Source: Parietaria judaica (lineage: Eukaryota; Streptophyta; Magnoliopsida; Rosales; Urticaceae). Taken from it: DNA of 64,000 nt. Of the stretch, positions 1 to 12,325 are shown piece after piece. The DNA is taken from contig OX940865.1 of assembly GCA_954871525.1 (NCBI GenBank), forward strand, positions 13,902,606 through 13,966,605, written 5' to 3'. Position 1 is the stretch's first letter, and each line of letters opens with the position of its first letter. The translations under genes were made by a program, and so were the position numbers. The notes under the pieces were generated by a model, which ran no database searches, had not been told where the DNA came from, and saw only the letters and a list, made by a program, of their open reading frames with translations.

Positions 1-190
1 GATTTTTCTGGTTTCCAATTTCCAGTTTCCCTTGTCAAAAGCAGTTTCCGGGTATTAAACTTTCACATGCTATTTGAGCGTCTATATCGGAACCCTTTTA
101 GATGAAAATACAGAAGAAAAAATGACTTCCCGAAAATGAAACACTCTTATGAAGCTTTGGAAAGAAAGGAAAAAAAATAGTAAAGCTCAC

Positions 191-1050
191 ACTGTGGCAT
201 CTCCTCCAAACATGCTGCCAAAGATTCTTGAGCTCATTCTTGCGTATCGGCTTCACCAAAAAGTCAACGGCACCCTTTGACAAACACTTAAAGACTAGAA
301 CCATAGAGTCATGGGATGACATCACTGTAGAGATTCTCACCACAAAGTACAGTTAAGAGTATCAAGGTTGTAAAATGATATAACATTTAAGTTAATAATT
401 TGCAGAAGTGTTGAATGGATAGATATGGCAAAGAACTCACTAATCACCGGAACATTTTTCCGTGTCTTATGGTTCATGATCTTGCTTAAAAGACCAATGC
501 CTGATAAGCAAGGCACGACTACCTCGGTTAATACGAGATCGATATGATTTGTCAAGTTCTCAAGTATTTTCCATGCTTGTAATCCATCCGCGGCTTCAAT
601 TACTGAAATTCAGAAACATTACAATCTTAGATATTAAATTCACTTACACAAATCAAAGGGATCAAATATTACATTGATACATGGTTATACAAGAATATTT
701 CAAAAATTAGCAACAGAATGCTACAACTAAAACCACGGCATTAACTTACCTTCATAACTGCAATTCCGAAGAAGCGCAGTGAGAACATGTCGAGTCGAAT
801 CGTCGTTCTCCACAAGCAAAACCTTCAGGGATCTAAGATGAAGGAATCTCTCCCAAGACACCATAGACCCTTTCAGCTGCTGCTGAGGTGAAGTGCCATC
901 GGTCAAATCTTTCGTACCGATTCTCCGTTCATCTTCCTCGATCGGCCTCTGTTCCCGAAGCACAATGTCACCCTTCACCCCCTTCCTCGCACCTCTCTGA
1001 TCGCAATTTAGTTCTCGAAGCCACTTTGAGCCGTTATCATCGAAGCTCAT
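191..1050 (-). CDS. PRR7-like: PRR7-type pseudo-response regulator, N-terminal part (5' three coding exons)
   Basis: Clock-associated transcriptional repressor of the PRR family; PRR3/PRR7/PRR37 are the closest relatives I recognise. Exons read 1050-750, 602-441 and 324-191, all GT-AG, giving 199 residues before the gene leaves the window. The receiver domain starts near residue 70: the acidic pocket ENDD is at 81-84, the phosphate-accepting Asp is replaced by Glu127 (LVLTEVVVP), as in true pseudo-receivers, and the conserved Lys is K179 in VKPIRKNEL. The C-terminal CCT domain is outside the window. The start at 1050 gives an MSFDDNG N-terminus; an upstream in-frame ATG at 1167 probably lies in the 5' UTR or an intron. 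A GTAAGC donor near 1591 and an acceptor near 1062 suggest a 5'-UTR intron. Family assignment is firm; PRR7 versus PRR3 is less so. Confidence 0.93.
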
Positions 1051-1683
1051 CGGGAATTTTACTGTCAATCCAATATACACGAATCCAGTTTCATTACCCC
1101 GAACAAAAATCAACCAAAAGTACGCTTTCAATAACCTAACCTCGGATTCGACGAGCTTGTAAATCAATCTAGTAACACGGCCGAATCATGACAATGCTAG
1201 CTCCACGGGAAATCGAAAGGATAAATGAGCAAATTTTGTCCATGATGAAGCATTCTTTGCATCTCTTAAATCAGTAAATTTTTTCTGGAATCCATCAAAG
1301 TGATAATCCCTGTGACCAGAAACAAGACCATCGCAATCAGAAAAGGCTCAATACTCCATTAACTATATCAAGACTAATCCTTTTACACATGGAGAAAATC
1401 AAACAAAAGAACTAAATCCTCTAACAAAGCACGTACGAAATTCGAGCTTCGTATTCGCCATTACAGAGTTCGATCCAGCACGAAATGAGATGATCAAAAT
1501 TCAAAGCAAAGAATGACATTATAGCAAATCCTCAAAGTAGAAGCCATTAACGAGACCGAGAATCAGCAGAGAAGATTCACAGAAGAGCTTACTGGTCAGA
1601 ACTGAGAGAGCAGGATTGAAATCGCCATGATTTTTTTCTTGTTCAGGGAAGAGAGAGAATGAGAGATGCGACAATGGCGAAGA

Positions 1684-1691
1684 AGATATTT
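1684..1691 (-). promoter_or_regulatory. Evening-element-like motif upstream of the PRR gene
   Basis: The minus strand reads AAATATCT, eight bases of the nine-base evening element AAAATATCT bound by CCA1/LHY/RVE MYB factors. It lies at or just upstream of the putative 5' UTR. One octamer can arise by chance in AT-rich DNA, so function is inferred. Confidence 0.45.
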
Positions 1692-1885
1692 GTTAGGAGA
1701 GCTGAAACCTGAGAGGAGCCTACGTGGACAAACTGGTGGTGTGGAGTGTCCCCTGGTACACGTGGAGACGTGTGGTGCGAGTACGCCTAGGGTGTGGGCT
1801 CCACTTCTGTTGCTGAGGTGGACTGTATCTTCTTAAGCTCTTGGCTTGACGGCGTTCCACGAGATCTCTTCGGCACACGTGGCGC
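1692..1885 (-). promoter_or_regulatory. Probable PRR promoter with clustered ACGT motifs
   Basis: This stretch is less AT-rich than its surroundings and carries several ACGT cores: CTACGTGG near 1719, ACACGTGG near 1759, GACGTGTG near 1768 and ACACGTGGCG near 1875. ACGTG motifs are typical bZIP/bHLH (G-box-like) sites of light- and clock-regulated promoters. No clear TATA box is seen. Confidence 0.45.
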
Positions 1886-2343
1886 TTATTCGCGGTTTCT
1901 AACGGCGTTTGCTTTTATTTGACGGATGCTTTGACTGATTCGGGTTAATTTGTTCAACTTCAACTCGGCTGCCAAGTAAAATGAGTTAGTGACTATCTTC
2001 GGTAAAGTTTTAAGAAACTTATTTTCTCGTTTTCTTCTCGAACGGTAAAAAAAATATAATTAAAATTGAAGTGGATTTAATTAAACTTGTTAAATCATAA
2101 TTCTAATCGTAATCGTGATAAAATATAATCGTAATCGTAGTTGAACTTCTATTCTGAAAAGAGAAATTCTCACTATATTTTTTTAAATATGATCAATTAA
2201 GGTTTACTAAAATACTATTTTAACTCTTTTTTCTTTTAAATTTAAATCAATGATTTTTAATATTAATGTAGTCATATATATTAAAACATGTGAATATGAT
2301 ATAAAAAAGTTATGTCGATATACATGGATTGTATGGGTTGAAT

Positions 2344-2611
2344 CAGTGGCGGAACCAGGATTCTGAGACAGGGGGGGTTCAAATTTTTTTGATTAAATTT
2401 ACGTGATAAATACAACGTCAAAATACAACATTAAATATTTCTAAAATGAACATGATTCAAGTTATATTGTTAATTTGGAGAAAATTAGACTAGAGTTTTA
2501 TTTTGGGGGGGGTTTATGTACATAAATTTAAAATATTTTAGTACTATTAGTGCAATTTTTAAAATGTTGGGGGTGGTTTCAACCACCCCACCTCATCACA
2601 TGGATCCGCCC
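2344..2611. mobile_element. 268-bp TIR element (MITE) with 11-bp target duplication
   Basis: The left end reads CAGTGGCGGAACCAGG and the reverse complement of the right end reads GGGCGGATCCATG, so the ends are imperfect inverted repeats around GGCGGAnCCA. The flanks are the identical 11-mer ATGGGTTGAAT at 2333-2343 and 2612-2622. There is no coding capacity. A 9-11 bp duplication suggests a Mutator-like origin, but the TIR is short. A relic with a similar end (TGGCGGATTCAGG) sits near 45379 in the RPL4 intron. Confidence 0.75.
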
Positions 2612-2622
2612 ATGGGTTGAAT

Positions 2623-4519
2623 GTTATAGAAATTAAACTATGATATTACTGTGATTACAAAACAAATAATAATGTTATAATTATAGTATCATGCAGTATA
2701 GTAATAGTAACAGTCGTGCATTACAGCTTGAGCGGATTAATGAATAGTGCAATTATATATTGACCTGGTTACATTGCGTGAATAGTGGAAGAAAGATTGG
2801 TGGCAAGTAATCAGAGAGAGTAATTAAGAAAAAAAATATTAAGGGAAGAGAATTGTAATCAAGATTACAACGTTAGATTTCGTGAAGATCATTTCTTCGG
2901 AACTACATTTTTATTACATTGTAAAGTCATTACAAGCGGTTTCGATAATATATTTAAGTGTACACCGTAATAAAATAATTTATTTATTAAGATGGCAACC
3001 TATTAGAGTTAGATTACACCTATATATTTGTGCAAGATAACTATTTATTTGGTGTTAAAAACGATTTTGTCTTTTTAGTGTAAAAGTGAGGTACATTTAA
3101 TTATTTTATAAAAAATTGTTTTTCTATTCTCAAAAGTGGGTTTATCTCTCTACATACATATTTCTCCGTCTTCATCAATTCTTCAAATCTTGATTCATCG
3201 ATGATGCTTGTACACTTCTGTATGTTTTTTTGACGATTTGTTCTTCCATATATATTGGTTTTATCTGCTTGCCGTCAATCTTCATCTACCTCATCAACCC
3301 AACTCTTTATTAACTCACTTGAAGTTGCCCTCCATCAACCTGAGCAGCCAGAAAGTCGAAGTCGAACTCTAGATCCATTGATGAAATCAAACTCGAAGTC
3401 GAACTCTATAATTGGTATTATAACTGCATCTAGAACTATTGAGTTTGAAATGCTCTATTTCTTAGTTTGTTATGCGGTTGGTTGGTTGTTCTCATGATCG
3501 GAATATAAGTGAGATTCTGTTAATGATTTGAAAAAAAATCATTATCTATGTACCATGAGTTTAGTTTGAGGACTTTGGAACCTACTATTTACCATCTTGT
3601 TATTGTTTAAGATACAGAAACATTTTTCATAGATATATAGAATCAGATATAGTAGAGGAAGATGCTGTAAATTGGTCTCGTGCGGTAGATATATTTTAAC
3701 ACTTGTAACTTTATTACTTGTGTCTTTAAATTTTTTCTACTATAATCAAATGAAGTTATGAAGTTGTCAGTGTTTTCTAACATTAAACTCTAATTGTACC
3801 CCATTGTTGCGCGTGGAAAAAGTCTCATAATCGAGAGGATCCGGAAGACATGCTAAATGGGTGGATTAATTAAAGAAAAATCGCCGATAACTTGGAGTTA
3901 CTGAATCGAATTATAACTACGGGCATTACACTAGGAAATTTAGCACATTCCGCTTTCATTACTAGACAACCATGCATAACATCTGCTTTAAAAGTCACGA
4001 CTATGTAATTGAACAACTAACAGCCCCCCGCACAGGCTCTTCGACACGTGCATAATGCATCTGCCCCGGATCTTGTTATAGTGGAAAAGGTTCGGGGATC
4101 ACTTTCAAAAGGACACTTATCACCCGAAAACACACGATCTATATATATAAAATGATATTTTTTTATATATTATAAATTATGGACCATGAAAAGGTCGTAC
4201 ACCCGTCACCCTCAACTAATGAATTAATTGGATGTGTTATTTTAAACTCTTCACTCTTCAACAAATAACAGAAAGTTTTATGTCGTTTTCCGTTTTGGTG
4301 TCGTTTTCTGAATTTCAGAATCTTTTTTCACTGCGACGCAAGCAAAAAGAATATCCCTCGAATAAAAAAGAGTACCAATTCGAATAAATATCTATCTAAA
4401 ACCAAACGACACACGTTTGTTACTTTCCATTTTCAGTATAAAACTCATCAATCCATCCCACTTCGACTTTCTCTCTCTTCTGAGCTTCCAAAGCTTCAGA
4501 TCTCTCTCTCCTCTCTCCA
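2623..4519. other. AT-rich intergenic DNA; upstream region of the adenylate kinase gene
   Basis: No gene is supported. The 80-codon open frame at 3255 has no recognisable domain. The last 100 bases before 4520 are rich in CT runs, typical of a plant 5' UTR, and a TATA-like AGTATAAAA lies near 4435. Confidence 0.6.
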
Positions 4520-6716
4520 ATGGCGGCTCTATCCCGCCTCCCCAAACCCTCCCTCTCCGCCTCCCTGGCTCGCGCCTTCTCCTCCGTCGAGGCCGCGCCG
4601 GAGCTGAATCTGTTCGGCTCTGCTTCAGGCCTGAACCCCAGCCTCGCGCGCAGAGACCCCAAGGAGAGAAACGTCCAGTGGGTGTTCCTCGGCGTCCCCG
4701 GCGTCGGAAAAGGCACGTACGCGAGCCGCCTCTGCAACCTTCTCGGCGTCCCTCACATCGCCACCGGCGATCTCGTCCGCGAAGAGCTCGCCTCCTCTGG
4801 TCCTCTTTCTCGCCAGGTTTTCGCCTTCTCCGTTTCTGGAATTTGCTCGAGTTCGATCCTCTTCAGATCTAGGTTTAATCACATCAATTTGAACTGCGAT
4901 TGGTTGTTCATTATGGATCAAGTCTAGATACTCTGAAGATGATTTTTTTATCCCTCGTTGGGGACTGTTATGGAAGATTACGTAATCTTAGTATGAGAAA
5001 GTTTGATTCTTTATAACTTGTTACTTAAATTTTTGGTTAGATATGTTTGCAAAACAATTACACAGTGCTTTGGAGATGCTTAAATTTTCTATAGAAATGG
5101 CGGGTTTATCCTCTTTTTTAGGAGGATGAAGCTTGAAAATTTCAATATACCCGCTTACATATCGCCGGAGGTTGCTTGCGTCGTTTGAAATACGTCCGTT
5201 TATGTTGTTTTAGTTGATTATGTCATTGGGGGCTTTTAGGTCAATTTATTCACTAGGGTTGGCGTCGCGTAGCTGTCGATGTATTTATTCTTTGTTTGGA
5301 TTTTTTCTCCATTTTCATCACGGAGAGCTTCTCGACCGTGCTCCTGAAGGAAGGTCGACTGTTATTCTCTTCTGATCATCTCATTCTAGTGAAAGGGGAA
5401 TTTATATTTACGGTGAATTCTGGTTGGCCGATTTCTGGTGTTCGAAATAGTTCTTGGAACCTATCACATTTCGATTGAACTTCAAAGCGAGTGGGAAATT
5501 TCTTTTCTGTATTGTAGCGAATTCGATGTGCTTTTGTTATGTGTGACCCTTTTTTTCTCATCATCATTGGTGTTCTTTGTTCTTGGCAGCTTTCGGAGAT
5601 TGTGAACCAAGGAAAGTTGGTTTCAGATGATATAATTATAAACTTGCTGTCGAAGAGGCTCGAAGCTGGGGAAGCTAAGGGTGAATCCGGGTTTATTCTT
5701 GACGGTTTCCCTCGTACAGTAAATCAAGCGGTAAGACCTCACTGCGTTATATTCACAATTTCCTAATTATTAGACTAGTTAAGGGGGATTTCAAATTGAT
5801 GGATCTTTTTGTTAACTCCGAAACTTGGTCAACCCGATGGAGTTTGATCTTCTGTGAAGGCTCCTCAAGTATTGGCAAAATCTAGACTCTGTTTATACTA
5901 TCGGAACAAGTAATAGACTGCTTTGATTATCGGTTTCTGCTAAACATGTTTTTAGTTACTGACTACGTCTGAGGAGAATAATGTTGCGAGACACTGATTG
6001 CGGCTTTGTATTTCCTACTCATGTTTGAAGCTTTTTTTGCTCCATTTAAGTAGATAATTACAGGAGCCTTATAATAAAATGGCAATCATATTCCCATAAG
6101 TTCTCATTTGTTCCCGTTTGCTTTATCCTTCAGGAAATACTGGAAAACGTTATCGACATCGATTTGGTCGTAAACCTGAAACTCCGAGAAGATGTACTGC
6201 TTGAGAAATGCCTCGGCCGGAGACTTTGCAGTGAGTGTGGGAAAAACTTCAATGTGGCGTCCATTAACGCGAAGGCCGAGAACGGTCACCCCGCCATGAG
6301 TATGGCTCCGCTCCTTCCGCCTCCGTCTTGCATGTCAAAGCTCGTCACTCGGGCTGATGACGTGGAATCCGTCGTAAAAGAGCGTCTCAAGATTTATTAC
6401 GACAAGGTTTGTCCAGTTATCGACGCGCAAGCCTTTGATACTATGTGATTCAGTTATTTCAGTCAAATACATAGCTGAGTTGTAATTTGTAGTTTTTTTA
6501 CTCATAGGTATAGTTTCCGATTTTTCGTAATCGACACATACAAATTATGCATTTTTGCTTTTGTTTTTTCAGAGTCAGCCCGTTGAGGTTTTCTACCGCA
6601 GTAGAGCGAAGCTCATGGAGTTCAATCTGCCCGGAGGAATTCCCGAGTCTTGGCCGAAGCTTCTCGAGGCCCTCAATATCGATGATTACGAGGAGAAGCA
6701 GTGCCTTGCGGCTTAA
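4520..6716 (+). CDS. ADK1-like: Adenylate kinase, organellar (ADK1/AK6 type)
   Basis: Catalyses ATP + AMP = 2 ADP. Four exons, 4520-4816, 5590-5730, 6134-6406 and 6573-6716, all GT-AG, encode 284 residues. The P-loop GVPGVGKGT is at residues 58-66, the AMP-binding segment TGDLVREE begins near 82, and the DGFPRT motif is at about 137-142. The LID segment is the long type, with CSEC and a later Cys but no obvious complete four-Cys zinc site. The end, EEKQCLAA, resembles the chloroplast/mitochondrial plant subfamily (At2g37250 from memory). The first roughly 45 residues are Ser/Ala/Arg-rich and poor in acids, consistent with an organelle transit peptide; mitochondrion versus plastid cannot be decided by eye. 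Confidence 0.95.
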
Positions 6717-7134
6717 GTTATTGCCTAAAATTTTGGATATCAATTTATTTTTTGCACGAAAAAAATCGTGCCCTAAACTTTATAGAGTATCCTCTTTTAC
6801 CCTTGAGTAATAAAGTTTGCCGGAAATCTCCGGCGCAAATTTCATGGCTAACGGCGGATATGCCTAGCTGACACTGGCTTTTGAGTTTATTTTTCTACAT
6901 TCTTTCCCTTGACAAGAGGATTTGTTACTGTGTTATTGTAACAATATACAGTTAGAGCATATATATATATATAATTATATATCATTGTTGTCATTTTATA
7001 CCGCAGATGATTTAAGTTATATTAGCGGCATAAATAGCAAAAGTGTTTGAAGAAAACTAATAATAAATACTCATTTTTTGTTTTAATTAGATTAAATAGT
7101 ACTTTTTTTTTCACAGTATAGACAAGTACCGGAT
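6717..7134. other. 3' flank of adenylate kinase with TA microsatellite
   Basis: Contains AATAAA-like signals (for example near 6809) and a short (TA)n tract at 6958-6972. I see no gene. Confidence 0.6.
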
Positions 7135-8203
7135 TAGAGGTGTCAAGTGGGCTGGCCCGGCACACAACCCGTTAAGCCCACATGTTAAACGGGGCGGGCT
7201 TGACCCGCCCCGTTCAATGTGGACTGGGCGAGGCGGGTTTTGGAAAAGCTATCAAGGCCCACCCCGGCCCATGAACCCGAACCCACAATGTCACGGGGCG
7301 AGGCGGGGCGGGCTTTTTACAAGTCGAATTTAGTGAGCTTTTACGAGTCGTATTTAGTGGCCTTTTACGGGTCGAATTTAGTGGGCTTTTACGAGTCAAA
7401 TAATGAAATTGATTAGTAAGTTATGATATAGATTAGCGAATTATAACTTGAAAGTTTAAAATTAATGAACGTTGAATTGATTCGTGAATTTCAAGATGTA
7501 GAGGTTAAATAGTGAATATTATAGTGATAATTGAATAATAAAATGATAATAAGTGATTTTGAAATTAATTATTGAATATAAAATTAGAATAGTGGTTTAT
7601 GAACGTGGTCAGTAATCATAAATTGTAAAGTTGATACCAATGAATTAAGAATATGCTTTATACATGAAATTAATCAATGTTGTACTTGATTAATTCATTC
7701 TCAAACTAAATTTAAAATCAAATAATGCAAATCGATTAGCTAAATTTTTGATTAGTTAAAATTTAATTAAAAAATTTAAGAGCTACATTACGTAGAATAT
7801 ATATACAAAATAAATTAAGCATGTAATATAAAGATATTTTTTAATTTCTATAACAATTAAATATTTAGAGTAATTTTTTATAATATTTTTATTAGTATAA
7901 GTATTACAACTTAATAGTTTTTTAATTTAAAAATATGGTTTATGTGGGCTTTTAAACGGGACGGGGCGAGTTGTCCACGGGGCGGGTTTGTGGGCTTCGG
8001 GGCGGGGCGAGGCGGGCTTTTGAACGGGGCGGGGTGGGGTGGGCTTTTTGGGTGGGCCGGGGCGGGCCTAAGAAAGCATAACCCAGTCTGACCCTTTTGA
8101 TAGGGGCGGGCCTAGCCCGGCCCACAAAAACCGGGGCGGGGCGAACTTGCTTTTTTTACGAGTCGGGCGGGCCTGGGCCGGCCCGGCCTACTTGACACCT
8201 CTA
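7135..8203. mobile_element. hAT-type non-autonomous element (1,069 bp)
   Basis: The left TIR starts TAGAGGTGTCAAGTGGGC and the right end is its inverted counterpart ending ACTTGACACCTCTA. The flanks are TACCGGAT (7127-7134) and TAATGGAT (8204-8211), an 8-bp target duplication with two mismatches. Sub-terminal regions are packed with GGGCGGG/GGCCCG motifs while the middle is AT-rich. No transposase is present. The TAGnGGTGTCAA end is a common plant hAT terminus. Confidence 0.85.
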
Positions 8204-8628
8204 TAATGGATGACCTAAAAAAATGTAGTTGTCTATGATGTGATAGCTGATAGTACTTTTGCCATTGTCGTTGATGTATTATTGTCGCTCTTTAATTATG
8301 TCATTTTTAATCATCGTCAATTCGGTCCAATTGTATCCCCGTTCCATATCTTTCCGTTATGTTTACCATAGATCCTCCTTTATTTATAACGCGATCGGTA
8401 ATTATTCCGACTGTCCCCACTCTATTCATTTCTCGTTCGGATTTGCAGTCATTGATTTATGTATTGTCGTATGGATGAAACATGTCGTTTTTTTGTCATC
8501 GTATTTATATTATCTCGTGTCGTATACATTTCCACTGCCGTTTTCTTGATCTGTTAGGGTTTAAAGCAACAGAGAGTCGAGAGTCGAATCTCAGCTTTCT
8601 CTCTCGCAGAGCTCAGATCTCTCCTCCA
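8204..8628. other. Upstream region of the uL16 gene
   Basis: No separate gene is supported. The open frame that begins upstream at 8482 merely runs into the uL16 start. A CT-rich leader precedes the ATG at 8629. Confidence 0.55.
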
Positions 8629-9738
8629 ATGGCGGCCCTGACTCGCCTCTCGAAATCCAAATTCTCCAACCTCTTCAACTCCATGGAGCACTGCCTCGCA
8701 GCTCGCTCCTTCGCCTCCTCAAACCGCCCGATCCGACTCCGCAAGGACCACAAGGGGCGGATGAAGGGAATCGCGTGCCGAGGCGACCACATCTCCTTCG
8801 GGAGCTTCGCGCTGCAAGCCCAGGACTCCTCGTGGATCACGGCCAGGCAGATCGAGGCCGGTCGGCGCGCGATGCAGCGCAGCGCCGGCAAAACGGCCAA
8901 GATCTGGGTCCGCCTCATCGCCGACAAGTCGGTCACCGGGAAACCCATCGGAACGCGTATGGGATCGGGAAAGGGAGCGCCGCAGTACACCGTGGCCGTC
9001 GTGAAGCCGGGGAGAGTGCTCTACGAGGTCGGAGGCGTGCCGGAGAATGTCGCCAAGAAGGCTATTGCGCTCGCGGCGGCGAAGATGCCAATCAAGACGG
9101 TTTTTCGCACCCGCAGCTTCTGTACAGGCGCGACAGAGGGTTCTGAAGAACTCGGATCGTATCAGCAGGTATATTATAGATAGTTAGATACACATATGTA
9201 TGTGCAGATATGTATATGAAATGAGTGTATGTATTGTTGCCGTATCAAGCTTTGGATTCAGGTTAAAGTTTATGGTTATTTTGATTTTATATATATATAT
9301 ATATATTAGTATATGCCTATACTTATATGTATAGATATGTTTATATGTATATGTATGCATAGATGTAGGCTAAAGCTTTTGGCTTTCTTAGGGAAATGGA
9401 TAGAATATGATATATGAGGAAAGTTGTGTTCCGTTGTCGGATATGCTGGATATTATGCCGATTTATATCGGGTGTAACATATGCACCGGGGTTATGAGCG
9501 ATTCTTCATTACGATCCTGTAAACTATAATGCAAAGTCAAACGGTGTTCAACACCGGGCATAGTTCTGTTTGGATGTCTTCTCGTAGTTTTTGACATCTC
9601 GCTTTCCTGCTCTTCTTCCAGATTGAGGCCGTAGAGAAATCCGACAACTGTCAACGTGAACTATCGGAGCCGGATTCGCCTGAAAGATCTCTTCTATCTT
9701 TACCTAACTTGCTCGGGACTCTCGAACTCGGTGATTAG
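8629..9738 (+). CDS. Organellar ribosomal protein uL16 (bacterial L16 type), nuclear-encoded
   Basis: Large-subunit ribosomal protein that contacts tRNA near the peptidyl-transferase centre. The core at residues about 38-165 has clear bacterial/organellar L16 signatures: [35 protein letters not shown] and [12 protein letters not shown]. The first roughly 33 residues (Met-Ala-Ala start, Arg/Ser-rich, ending near RSFASS) look like a mitochondrial presequence, so a mitochondrial ribosome is likely. The start at 8629 was chosen because the upstream extension lies in the 5' leader. Exon 1 probably ends at the CAG|GTATAT donor at 9168. A good acceptor before 9622 opens a same-phase exon ending at TAG 9738, giving 218 residues. 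If the intron is not spliced, translation stops at 9183 after 184 residues. The core is certain; the C-terminus is not. Confidence 0.85.
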
Positions 9739-10423
9739 GACGAGCAGTGCGCTTTGTCACGTGTCTAGCTTGCCATTCTTTGCATTTCAGGTCCGAACGG
9801 CTCTCCAAATTCTGCAGCAAAATATTGCATTTCCCCCGAAAATAAGTGATTGAATATCTTGCTAGTTTGTGGCCTCAAGTATTATTGTTCAGAGTTGGGA
9901 ATTTATCCAAGAAAATAGTTGGGATATTAATATTTTGTAGGCAGATTTTGTGTATATAAAGGAATATAAAATCAAAGTTTTGTCGTTAATTAATTACCGA
10001 TTAGCGTATTGGCGATTAGTTAGCAGCTGGCCGAGCTGACTGGCTAAAGTAATGCCAAGACAGTAAGTATTTTCAGCTGCGACATTGAATTGCAAATGCA
10101 CAAACAACCAGCTCTTGACTTCCATAGTTTCAGTTGTTCAAGATAGATTTGTGCTCTACATTTTCATTTATTAATATTATCATCACATTCAAGGATTATA
10201 GTAATAGAGTATTTGACCTACTTTCTAGGATACTATACAGTAATAGCCAAACTTAAATTTGTCTTTAGCAAAATAGTCATCTTTTAGTTAATATTGAGAA
10301 ATAGCCAATTAACCATTTAAACCAATATACAATTACTATGATACCCTTCATTTTAAATAATATAAATTAAAAAATACTTTGCAGTCAATGAAAGTAATCT
10401 CGCTCAAATCGGATTTTTTATTA
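9739..10423. other. Intergenic AT-rich DNA
   Basis: The 3' flank of the uL16 gene. Around 10200-10330 lie phrases similar to the ends of the adjacent foldback element (for example AAATAGCC), probably decayed relics. No gene seen. Confidence 0.5.
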
Positions 10424-11133
10424 GAGAAATTGTTCCTAATAGCTAAATAGAAACGCTTGATTAGTAAAATAGCCAACATTTCTTTATCTTTGTGAAATAG
10501 CCTATTGGATGAGGTGACTTTTTAATATCATATTTTATTCTTATTATACCTTTTTAATTAACCTATTTTATGATTAAATAATCAAATATTTGATAATAAT
10601 TCTAGCTATATTATTTTGAACGTGTTAATGGGACACGTTCAATATCAACACGATGATATGATGACGGTAGTCGAGCGCTCTGACTTCTGAGCAACGTTCA
10701 ATATCAAAATGTATCATTCAAAAATCCCATGAACATGTTCAAAATAATATAGCTGGAATTATTATCAAATATTTTATTATTTAATTATAAAATACTATCC
10801 ATATTAATAGCAAAAGTAGTTACCATTCATACGATTTAAGCTGACCAAATAAAATTCACATTAATAGCTAATTAGTTATAATCTTGATGACGTGATTAGC
10901 TAAGATATTTTATTATTTCCATTTTTTAAAATCGTGATAGGTCGTACTCCCCACTTATATTAATTTCCTTTTTAATTGATAATACAAATTAGGTAAATTA
11001 AAAGTGTATTACGGGAATAAAATATGATATTAAAAAGCAACCTCATCTAATTTGAATATTTTATAAAAGATAAAAGAAAGTTGATTATTTTGCTAATCAA
11101 ATGATTCTGTTTGGCAATAACGAGCAATTTCTC
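10424..11133. mobile_element. Foldback element with long inverted arms (Mutator-like MITE)
   Basis: The outer ends GAGAAATTG and CAATTTCTC begin arms that match imperfectly for well over 100 bp; both carry AATATCATATTTTATTC. A second, nested inverted pair (around ATAATTCTAGCTATATTATT near 10596 and its complement near 10740) makes almost the whole element a hairpin. The flanks TTTTTATTA (10415-10423) and TTCATATTA (11134-11142) agree at 7 of 9 positions, suggesting a 9-bp duplication as for Mutator-like elements. No ORF. Confidence 0.7.
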
Positions 11134-11955
11134 TTCATATTAATACGCGAAAATTTGTTTAGTCCATTATGTTATATTACTTATAACGAAAACTAGATAA
11201 CTTTATGATTAAGAGTTCTAGATAACTTTTGGAAAGTTTTTACAATACTGTTTAATCCGCAAACTATAATAATTTGCTAAATGATATTGAAAGGATTAAG
11301 TGTGGTCGGTGATCAGCCGTGACAGTGAGTTTGTTCCCGGACCTTGTTAGACTTAGAACACACCGCGCAATCTAGATGTGGCAATACGGGGATGGACACG
11401 AGATATGTTACGATAGCGTGTAAATGTATTTGGATCAGTTTTAATTGAATTTAGGTCTTACTCCATCAAATATGATTAAATTACAAGCGACACGTATTCA
11501 ATTGGACCTAATTAATGAACAATTTTGTAATTTTTTGAAAGGTAAAAGTATATTGAAAAAAAAATACATATTATTATTGCATTTAAAGTATTAACTCTTT
11601 TTAGTTGGTAAAAGTACTAACTTTTTAATGTGGATGAAAGAAAAGTGAATGTAAAAAATTGGTACTTTCATCATAATTACTGTTAATTAGAAACAATAAA
11701 GGCACAACAAATTAAGATTTTTATTTTATTTATTGAATACTTACATTATTTAAAGTATTATTTATTTTTTATATTAATATTGATATTTAACTAGTATGAT
11801 TTATGTCTATTTTAGTATTTTTCTTATATAAATTAGAAGCTAATTAAGTAAATTGCTTACCAAACACTAAATTAAAATTAAAAAAATATATATTAATTAT
11901 TTATTTTGACTAACCAAACGGTGCATTACTTTTTCTAACAATAATTTTTAAAAGT
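11134..11955. other. AT-rich intergenic DNA
   Basis: I see no gene or repeat that I can name here. Confidence 0.5.
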
Positions 11956-12325
11956 TGTTATGGGTATTTTTCCGAGCCAAGAAAAATTAAGGCCCAGCCC
12001 AAAAAAATGCAGCTGAGAAGCCAAAAAGCCAGCAAAAATTACCCGGGCCCGCCACAAAAAAGTCACCAGGACTTGGCTCAAGAAGTCAACCAGACTCAGC
12101 CGGAAAAAAAAGTTGGTAGAAAATCTGGTACTTTTACCGCTAACGCGCCAAACAATATTCAAATTGTTCAAGGGCCCGAGAAAGTTATTAATAATTTCCC
12201 GTAGACCCCTGGACCTTCCTATAAATATGAACTTCATTTCAATCAAACAGGAACTCACAACAACTTTGGGTAACTCAGATCAACTCACAAGAACACTTCT
12301 CTATCTACAGTAGAACATCTATCTA

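Noticed and set aside
3255..3497. 80-codon frame, plus strand
   Set aside because: No recognisable domain, splice partner or promoter; expected by chance.
8775..9146. Second long frame over the uL16 gene
   Set aside because: Shadow of the GC-rich uL16 exon; the other frame carries all the L16 motifs.
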